In this document: piece by piece, positions 47,770-54,476 of the stretch
How positions within the stretch are numbered: position 1 is the first letter of the stretch
Layout: each line of letters starts with the position of its first letter
Assembly: GCA_004335835.1 (NCBI GenBank)
Contig: RWJK01001584.1
Span: 1-54,476 of the forward strand
Origin: Scenedesmus sp. ARA3
Taxonomy: Eukaryota > Chlorophyta > Chlorophyceae > Sphaeropleales > Scenedesmaceae
Direction of reading: 5' to 3'
DNA: 54,476 nucleotides
Translations under genes and position numbers: made by a program
The notes under the pieces: generated by a model
Databases searched by the model: none
Seen by the model: the letters and a program-made list of their open reading frames with translations, nothing else
Told to the model about the DNA's origin: nothing

Positions 47770-49973
47770 GACAAGATGCATTGAGGCCAACATGGTCATC
47801 TGTGGGGTTGCAAAAGCGCAGCCTGTTTGCAGCAGCAGCAGCAACAACAGCAGCATCAGTCGCGGGTAACAGAAGTTGCAGGGGAGCTGTGACAAAGACC
47901 GAACAAACATGCATGCAGCATACTCAAGACCCCTGTCTCACACACAACGCCTTGCACATGTAACAGCCACTGGTTGAAAACAACAGCCTCTCACCAGAAG
48001 TAGCCAGGAGGCAGGCAGTGCCTCTTGGTCCTGCCAAGAGGGACGGAGCCTCACCGAAATCCCCTGGCTACAAGTAACCCAAAACCCCTGGCCCTTATGT
48101 CACCCCCTGACTCAAGTATCACCCAAAACTAAACCCCTGCCACAGACGAAGCCGCTGGCTCTCATGTCACCCCTTGTAACAGCAGGCACTGCAGGCTGCT
48201 CACCAGAAGTAGCCAGGAGGCAGGCAGTCCCTCTTGTTCTTGCCAAGCAGCGCATTGAAGAAGCTGGTCCCTGCATTCTGCAAGTCCTTGTTAATCACTT
48301 CCTCGACATCTGCAATCCAATTCCTTAGATCCGATTGATCAATGGTGAAGTGGATATCTCCAACTCCGATGTGGCCTACTGTTGTGAATGAGCAGCTGCC
48401 ATCTGGGCCGCCATGGCATGCACTTGACAGGATGCTGTTGGTCTCTGCGAGGCCGTGGGTGACTCCTGTTTTTGTGATCTTGCTGACAGCCTGTAACAAA
48501 ATAACAGAAAAATGACTGTTATCTGCCATGTTGGTGGCCGCTGGCTGCGATCTTGCCATTTTGTCTGTTGCACGCCAGCAGATGCATAGTGCTCTGAGCC
48601 TGCCCATGGCAAATTTTTGTTAACCAATTTATAAAGATTCAATACCAGCTGCAAGTTGGTCATTCAAGGCATGCAGCAGTGACATGCTAATCTCACCCAG
48701 AAGATGTCCAGGGATGACAGCGGCACCGCAATCTGACACATCGCAGAGTTCAGCAGCTGATTCACGCTGTGAACATCATTCTGCCAGTCCTTGAGTGCTT
48801 GGCTGAGCAGCAAGGCGTCACTTTCTGGCCGGTCAACTTGGTAGATTGTGGCGTTGACTGGATCTGGCAGATCAGTGGGTGTGAACATGTGTGCTGTGTA
48901 CTTGCCGAGATCTGGCCGCCATGTAACTGTCACATGCTGTGTCGCCTGCAGGTGCAGCAGGGTGCGGGTCCAATGTTTTTCTTTCATCAACAAGACAAGG
49001 CTACGGTGATATGCAGGTGGCAGCAACTGCTGAGACACAAGGCTACTGCAATCCGGTTCATTGCTGCTGCAGCAAATGCCGTCGCGGCTCTGCAGCTGCT
49101 GCCTCTTCCAGTGCACCCACTACTTCTCCCACTACTGCTGCTGCTACTGCTGCTGCTGCTGCTACTGCCACACTTGCCGCTGACACCGCTGCTGCTGACA
49201 CCGCCACTGCTGCAAGCTGCTGCCACCGCTGCTGCTGCTGCTGCTGCTGCAGTTGCTGCTGATCCCCTCACACTCACCTTCTGCATTGCTTCGATGTCAT
49301 CCATGAGCCTTGTATCTGCCACATGTGCATTCGTCCTCACCAGCACCTTTCCAGCTTCCTGCAGCTGCAGTGTCACTTGTGTCACCACACCGGTGACACC
49401 CAGCCCACCACATATCGCCCTGCCCTCCGGTGAACTTCTGTCACTGCTGTGAACTTCACCCTTCCCATCCACCCACTGAATGTTAGTAACGATGTCACAG
49501 AGGGCACTTGGGCTGCCAGCAGTGCCAGTGCCTGTTGCTGCTGTTGCCATGATGCCACCAATTGTGAGGCCTCCATAGTTTGGCACTGCCATGAGAGGCA
49601 CTGCTAGCCCCTGCTGCTTTGCAATGGTTATCATACTGCTCACAGTCATGCCTGCAGCAGGGGTGAAAGCACAAACGTCAAATGAGCAGATCTCATGAGG
49701 AGTTACTGATGCTACAAGCACTTGCCATGCCTGTCATAATTCACACCCAGTGTGAATTCACACTGAGTGTGAAACATCCAGTGACTGGATGTGGATCACT
49801 CACCAGCCTGCACTGTGATGGTCTTGGCTGCTGCATCAGCAGTCACCAGCTGGTCCATACCCTGCATCAGCACATCTACTGTCATGGCTGCGCTGCTGTC
49901 AGCTGGAAGGTCATGCTGGCCGGCAGTTGCTGCTGCGCATGGGAAGCTGGCGGTGCTGTGGTAGTACCTGCGC

Positions 49974-50024
<51 letters not shown>

Positions 50025-50707
50025 CAAGACGTTTGATAGAGGTGCAGGACACAGCATGGAACTGATGAATCGTCCATGGTTGCTTTGCCCTGGCTGGGCA
50101 GCTTTCAACTGCCAAATGTTGGTACCAGCAACAGAAAACATGCACATGTGCTGGTGGAAAACATCTGCCAACCAGGCAGCTGCTTCTTGGTTACTGGCCA
50201 GATCTTACTTGTGTGTTGCACGGACGTGGACTGGCTGCTTGGTGGCCAGCTTGGCATATGATTTGATGGCTGCTGCCAGCTGCTCAGTGCTGGTGGGGGC
50301 CAGCACTTCTGTCGCACGGCAGACCATGCCATAGGCGCTGCTGACTTCGTGGCTGCTGATCTGCATGCCAAAAGTCAAGTCGCCAGCAGCCATTTTGTAG
50401 TCATACACAGGACTCATCACTCTTTTGACCGTCTAAAGCATATAGGAGATGGCTGAAGCTTGCTGCTTTCCAAGAACGGTACATATCCACAGTGCAAGCT
50501 GCTGTATGCATCAACCAGTTGGATGGTCACGCTCGCTGATGGTGTGGCATGCCTGGGTGGGACTCAAGCAGCATCTCAGCACTGGCAGACAACGTTTTGC
50601 AGGAATGTCTTCCCTACCTTGGTGGCACCGCAGCACTGCACTGAAGCCAACACAAACAGGGCGGCAGCAAGCCATCTGCTGCAAGAGCACATCATCCTGC
50701 ATTTCAT
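46496..50707 (-). CDS. L-gulonolactone-oxidase-like secreted flavoprotein (ALO/GULLO family)
   Basis: FAD-linked aldonolactone oxidase-like enzyme; the family acts on L-gulono- or arabinono-lactones in ascorbate-type synthesis. Exons in transcript order: 50707-50618, 50360-50209, 49967-49804, 49651-49278, 48945-48697, 48490-48204, 47469-47305, 46820-46496; phases close to 601 aa, close to plant GULLOs. Exon 1 encodes a signal peptide (CSRWLAAALFVLASVQCCGA). The FAD domain follows: VLAPTSTEQLAAAI, TITVQAGMTVSSM, VPNYGGLTIGGIMATAATGT, GGLGVTGVVTQVTLQLQ. The ALO domain starts with HVTVTWRPDLGKY and continues with LRFGNPTDDYVGLNA and YRGRPHFGKNYDR, near the family HWGK motif but with Phe for Trp. 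The C-terminus is Cys-rich (GCGIDGGCFCETDEHC). Oddity: the plant GTGAHGSS motif is here ATAATGTG, lacking the His, so covalent flavin or activity may differ. Substrate unproven. Confidence 0.87.
46926..47094 (-). repeat. Two 5'-partial copies of oxidase terminal exon
   Basis: Starts at 47094 and 46975 after CAG acceptors: YRGRPHYGKNYDRAFTYS and YRGGPPIGKNYDRTITYS. The intact exon starts at 46820. The intervening intron words also recur. Confidence 0.9.
47482..47523 (-). repeat. (CTG)n in sense before exon 7 acceptor
   Basis: CAG run on + strand; in sense it reads CTG and ends about 13 nt before the CAACAG acceptor at 47470. Confidence 0.85.
47590..47823 (-). repeat. Three 5'-partial copies of oxidase exon 7
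   Basis: LRFGNPTDD and VGLNA recur with starts near 47823, 47727 and 47614. The acceptor of the middle one is degraded (CCGG). The intact exon starts at 47469. Each copy is separated by a CTG (sense) run. Confidence 0.88.
47994..48045 (-). repeat. 3'-partial copy of oxidase exon 6
   Basis: Repeats the last ~16 codons of exon 48490-48204 (CLPPGYFW with GTGAG donor) with a small rearrangement. Downstream position. Confidence 0.8.
49975..50022 (-). repeat. (CTG)16 in sense before exon 3 acceptor
   Basis: (CAG)16 on + strand. In sense it is CTG and leads almost directly into the GCGCAG acceptor at 49968. Confidence 0.9.
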
Positions 50708-52394
50708 GCCTGACAGACACGAGGAAGGGCAGCAGCAGGTCACGAATGCAGGTCGAGGGCAAGTTGTAAGCTATACAATCGAAAGGAAGATAATAAGATA
50801 TCGCTTGTAGATTCAATCTGGGAGAGAAATTCGAGACATTCTGCTGAAGGACGCACCTGTGATTCACTTCACGACAGTGATGCTGTTGATCACCAGCATT
50901 GGCGTGAATCCATTGGCAAAACCAGATCAATGATAGTTGTTTAATATATAATGTCGATCAATGACTGACTATGTGTGGCCGGCGTCGCTCGTGCTGCTCA
51001 GACAGCATGCTTGGAAGGATGCGAGTGACACCACTGAAGTAGCGACGTTTCACTTGTAATCATTTGCTTTAGGAAATGTAAATTATTATCTTCATGATTA
51101 CTGACAGTCTTTGGGAGGCCACTGTCAGGCTACGTGTGACACTGTCAGCTGCTGTGGAGGGCATGTTGTGCGCCTGCCGACGTATTTTGAACCACCAAAC
51201 AAACTGACGGTCTTGCGTCTCTGAGTGCAATGATATGTGCACCCGAAGATCAGTTTGTCGCAAGGCGCCAAACTGCCCGCGCGTGCGCGCCAGACTTGCA
51301 GCAGACGGTCTAAAACTTCGGCACTTGATGCATGTTGATGTTCAAGAGCATTTTAGTTAGTTACCACCACAGCAACTGAATGCTTCACCCCAAGAGCATG
51401 CAAGGGCCGCTGAGGCACTGGCAGTCGCTCGCTCTGCTGCTGCTCCCCAGGATCTGAAGTGTGCCACTCCATCATGATAGGTCAACAGCATTTGAAGCTA
51501 CCGGCATTGTTGCAGGTAGCATTGGTGTGTGTTTCAACACCTGCAAACTGCACATGCACGCTTGGCGTGCCACATCGCACACCTTGCACCATGCAATGGT
51601 TTGCACTGCTGCCTTGCAGTTGTTGCTGCTGTTGCTAGCTGCCACAGCCGTCCCAAGTAAGCATGAGCAGCCTCAGGCTGCACTACAACCAAACAAACCT
51701 CAACCAAAAGAACAAAGTCAAATCAGGATGCATGCTCAACATGCATGTGCCTCACACTGGCATGCCAAGCAAGATGTAGCGCCTACAAAAACATGCAGTG
51801 GCTGTAGCTGGTGCATGCCGGTTGGCGGTGTGGCACCAACACTGCACAGGCTGCAGCGTGCCCGCTGCCGCCTAGCAGTGCAGCCGTCAGTGTCATCACC
51901 ACTGTCTTCATCACTGTCATAATCATGCAATCAACGAATTAAACATCCCTCGCACTGCAGCCGTAACCAATAGATCCTGTACAAACAAGCCATGTGCAAA
52001 GGCCCTGCCTGCGGCACATGAGTCGCCGCCGTGCACTTGCCAATCGCAACTTGATGCATCCGCATGTGCAGTCAATGCATCAACAGACGAACAGCCATCA
52101 CTGCCAGCCAGCACTCAATGATCGAAGTCTCCTCCCTGATAGAAATCAGGCTTTGACTTCAATCCAGAGCTGCGCGCGTTCAACTGCTACTGCTGCTACC
52201 AACACAGGTCCACCCGCCCATGCAATGCATTGCGAAAATGCTTCCAGAACCACAGCCGCAAAAGCAGCTGACCAACTGCCTCTTATTCAGCAGCAGTGCT
52301 GAGCAAAGCTGCGACACAGCCATTCAGCATCAAGCTGCTGTAACAGCTTCCATCCTAGCAAGGATACATCAGGCAACGCTTGCCGCATATTCAT
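50708..52394. other. Intergenic region, mostly without a clear gene
   Basis: Contains the oxidase promoter on the left and the DnaJ 3' flank on the right. The only candidate gene is the small + ORF at 51596. A minus-strand ORF at 51736-51930 starting with an acidic Asp/Ser run overlaps it and is equally unproven. Confidence 0.4.
51596..51922 (+). CDS. Possible small secreted protein (108 aa)
   Basis: The ATG at 51596 opens VCTAALQLLLLLLAATAVP, a good signal-peptide-like helix, then a Gln/His/Cys-containing tail to TAA at 51920-51922. An AAGTAAGC sequence at 51655-51662 could instead be a splice donor ending a signal-peptide exon, in which case the rest differs. No family recognised. Confidence 0.3.
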   Translation: MVCTAALQLLLLLLAATAVPSKHEQPQAALQPNKPQPKEQSQIRMHAQHACASHWHAKQDVAPTKTCSGCSWCMPVGGVAPTLHRLQRARCRLAVQPSVSSPLSSSLS

Positions 52395-52655
52395 AAAGCC
52401 TGCGGCAGCACGCTGTGTATCTGTTCCTTTTGGCTGCTGCTGAGCTGCCATAGGCCAAACATCCCATTGTACTAACACCACACCAGCGTGCATCAGGCAT
52501 CCGCCAATGGCTTGCGGCAGCACGCTGCGTATCTGCTCCTTTTGGCTGCTGTTGAGCTAGCAGGAGCACCAGCGCACCTCAGGCATCAGGCACTAGGCTT
52601 TCATCTACACCGCCTGCGGCAGCACGCTGCGTATCTGCTCCTTTGGCTGCTGTTG
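52395..52655 (-). repeat. Three 3'-partial copies of the DnaJ terminal exon
   Basis: Copies near 52655-52608, 52560-52505 and 52445-52395 repeat LNSSQKEQIRSVLPQAV in whole or part, spaced about 100 bp. The true stop is at 52706. All are in the 3' flank. Confidence 0.85.
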
Positions 52656-52705
52656 AGCTAGCAGGCACACCAGCGCGCCTCAGGCATCAGGCATTAGGCT
52701 TTCAT

Positions 52706-52857
52706 CTACACCGCCTGCGGCAGCACGCTGCGTATCTGCTCTTTTTGGCTGCTGTTGAGCTGGCGAGGGAAGGCCACGTCAAACTTGATGACCAGGTTGC
52801 CTCTGCTGCCGGGCTGCTTGCTGATAGGCATGCCCTCGCCCCTGCAGGTGCAGACCG

Positions 52858-52916
<59 letters not shown>

Positions 52917-54476
52917 GTTAGATGCATAAGTCGAAGTACAGCCTTTGGAACAGCTGAGTATACCTAGCATCCTGCTAGCAATAAGGACAAGTTGGACTGC
53001 ATAGCAACTCCCCACCAGCTTGACCTGCAGTGCTGCTGACCCCACAACTCCCACGACCTCAGCAGCAACAGCAGCAGCAGCAGCAGCAGCCTAATCAGCG
53101 GAACCGCCACAGCACTCACCTGATGATTTTGCTGGTGTGTGGCGTGACCACCTCATCCTTGGTGCTGACTGTGATGGCCCTGTCGTCCAGCGTCTGCACC
53201 TGGAACTCTTTCCCGCACAGCGCATCGCCCAGGCTGAGCCGCTTGGTGAGCAACAGGTTGTCTCCGTCGCGCTTGAAGCGTGCGTGCGGCTTTTCGTCTA
53301 TGATGAACACCATGTCAGCTGGGATGTGGCCTGGCCGCTCGTCACCTGTTGTGTGCGGTGGTTGAGGTGCAGCGGCAACAGTAGGGTTGTTGAGTTGGTG
53401 TGGTTTGTGCAGCAAGGCATGTGCCGTGCACCATCAGCATCCTAAGGAGCACTAGCAGCAAATGAGTGTGCAACATGGGGTTCATTTTCCTTCAAAAGGC
53501 GGCCGTGCTGCACCACAGTGCAGTGCCAAATCATATCTTTAACACTCCAAGACCACGTCACATGCTGGCTAAACTGATGGTGAAACTTCCTTTCAAACTC
53601 CGCTTGGTGCCCTTGGTCAGCTTGGTGCCCTTCTTCCAGCCCGGCTTCACATTCAGCTCCAGGATCTCCTCCTTGCTGCCCATGTCACATGTCACATCTC
53701 AGTCAAACTTCCAGTCAAACTTCCATTCAAACTTCCGGTCAAACTTAGCTCACCTTTCTGCTGGAAGGTCAGCTTGGCCCTTCTTCCACCCAGGCTTCAC
53801 ATTCAGCTCCAGGATCTCCTCCTCGCTTCGCATGTCACATCGTGGTCAAACTTCCAGTCAAACTTCCAGTCAAACTTAGCTCACCTTTTTGTTGGAAGGT
53901 CAGCTTGGTGCTCTTCTTCCACCCAGGCTTCACATTCAGATCCACAAATCTCCCCCTCTACAAGCATGTCACTTTGTCGGTCAAACTTCCAGTCAAACTT
54001 CCAGTCAAACTCGGCCCCCTTTCTGCTGGAATGTCAAATTGGTGCCTTTCTTCCAGCCCGGCTTCACATTCAGCTCCAGGATCTCTCCTCGCTTCGCATG
54101 TCACATCGCGGTCAAACTTCCAGTCAAACTTCCGGTCAAACTTCTAGTCAAACGCAGCCCACCTTTCTGCTGGAGGGTCAGCTTGATGCCCTTCTTCCAG
54201 CCCGGCTTCACATTCAGCTCCAAGATCTCCTCGTCTACGGCATGTCACTTTGCCGGTCAAACTCCCAGTCAAACTTGCAGACAAAACCAGCTCACCTGTC
54301 TGCTGGAAGGTCAGCTGGGTGCCCTTCTTCCAGCCCGGCTTCACATTCAGCATGTCACATGTCGGTCAAACTGCCGGGCAACTTGCCGCTCAAACCTCTC
54401 ATCAAACACGGCCCACCTTTCTGCTGGAAGGTCAGCTTGGTGCCCTTCTTCCAGCCCGGCTTCACATTCAGCTCCA
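52706..54476 (-). CDS. DNAJB/Sis1-type Hsp40 co-chaperone, C-terminal part
   Basis: Co-chaperone of Hsp70 that binds client proteins. The gene is cut by the right edge, so the J domain is not in the window. Exons in transcript order: from beyond 54476 to 54417, 53345-53120, 52841-52706; phases fit. The first visible piece gives LELNVKPGWKKGTKLTFQQK, the start of the second half of client-binding domain 1 in class B (DNAJB1/Sis1) proteins. The next is PADMVFIIDEKPHARFKRDG with LGDALCGKEFQVQTLDDRAI (domain 2). The last is GEGMPISKQPGSRGNLVIKF to the stop after VLPQAV. No zinc-finger Cys repeats are seen between domains, as expected for class B, though the relevant part is outside. Probably cytosolic; no C-terminal retention signal. 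Confidence 0.9.
52859..52915 (-). repeat. (CTG)19 in sense before DnaJ last acceptor
   Basis: (CAG)19 on + strand; read in sense as CTG, ending about 15 nt before the CTGCAG acceptor at 52842. Confidence 0.92.
53600..54360 (-). repeat. Six 3'-partial copies of a DnaJ exon in one intron
   Basis: Units near 54350-54297, 54230-54158, 54085-54015, 53965-53890, 53832-53755 and 53690-53615 repeat the codons for LELNVKPGWKKGTKLTFQQK, most with a GTGAGC-like donor. The spacers contain iterated AGTCAAACTTCC words. Unit spacing is roughly 120-150 bp. One unit (53755) lost 2 nt; another (53615) lost the QQK end. Confidence 0.92.

Noticed and set aside
51736..51930. Minus-strand ORF starting with an acidic Asp/Ser stretch
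   Set aside because: Short, no domain, overlaps a plus-strand ORF with a better signal-peptide start; neither proven.
53600..54476. CRISPR-like look of regular repeats and spacers
   Set aside because: The repeats translate to a DnaJ exon, spacers are themselves repetitive, units vary, and the DNA is eukaryotic.
1..54476. Assembly artefact as the full explanation of the exon copies
   Set aside because: Copies differ by many substitutions and indels and follow a polarity that random misassembly would not give. Some nearly identical units (42562/42689, 26481/26611) still need read-level checking.

Overview
This is nuclear DNA of a eukaryotic green alga, most likely a chlorophycean (Scenedesmus/Tetradesmus- or Chlamydomonas-like). 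The reasons are dense multi-exon genes with GTGAGT donors and GCAG acceptors, moderate-to-high GC, very abundant CAG/CTG tracts that encode polyQ and polyA, TGTAA poly(A) signals, and a plant-type double-AP2 factor. The species assignment is inference.

Layout: (1) + strand 1-3597, 3' part of a FUSC/ALMT-like membrane transporter that enters from the left. (2) - strand 3899-10356, complete mitochondrial methylmalonate-semialdehyde dehydrogenase (12 exons, 534 aa). (3) + strand 10915-21950, a 2264-aa Gln/Ala-rich protein with an RS region, function unknown (8 exons). (4) + strand 24040-30137, a 712-aa secreted Cys-rich protein (9 exons). (5) + strand about 31069-31950, weak exon-like pieces. 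(6) - strand 32636-36054, a TatD-family metal-dependent hydrolase (5 exons, 475 aa). (7) + strand 37288-44027, an AINTEGUMENTA/PLETHORA-type double-AP2 transcription factor (8 exons, 1169 aa). (8) - strand 46496-50707, an L-gulonolactone-oxidase-like secreted flavoprotein (8 exons, 601 aa). (9) a possible small secreted ORF at 51596-51922 +. (10) - strand 52706-54476, C-terminal part of a DNAJB/Sis1-type co-chaperone that runs off the right edge. In the complete multi-exon models every intron phase closes, which supports the exon choices strongly. The genes look like unrelated housekeeping and regulatory loci; nothing suggests one pathway or a gene cluster.

The striking feature is how the introns and 3' flanks are built. 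Around almost every gene I count roughly 80 partial, diverged copies of neighbouring exon ends, with a fixed polarity. Copies of an exon's 5' part, with its acceptor, lie only upstream of the intact exon. Copies of its 3' part, with its donor or stop codon, lie only downstream. Many introns are therefore tandem duplications of the splice junction itself. A second regularity is that (CTG)n runs, read in the sense direction, sit directly before many acceptors, while (CAG)n runs often follow donors. Together these suggest a genome with very frequent local tandem duplication, tolerated where either copy of a splice site can be used. This is my candidate for the undescribed phenomenon in the window.
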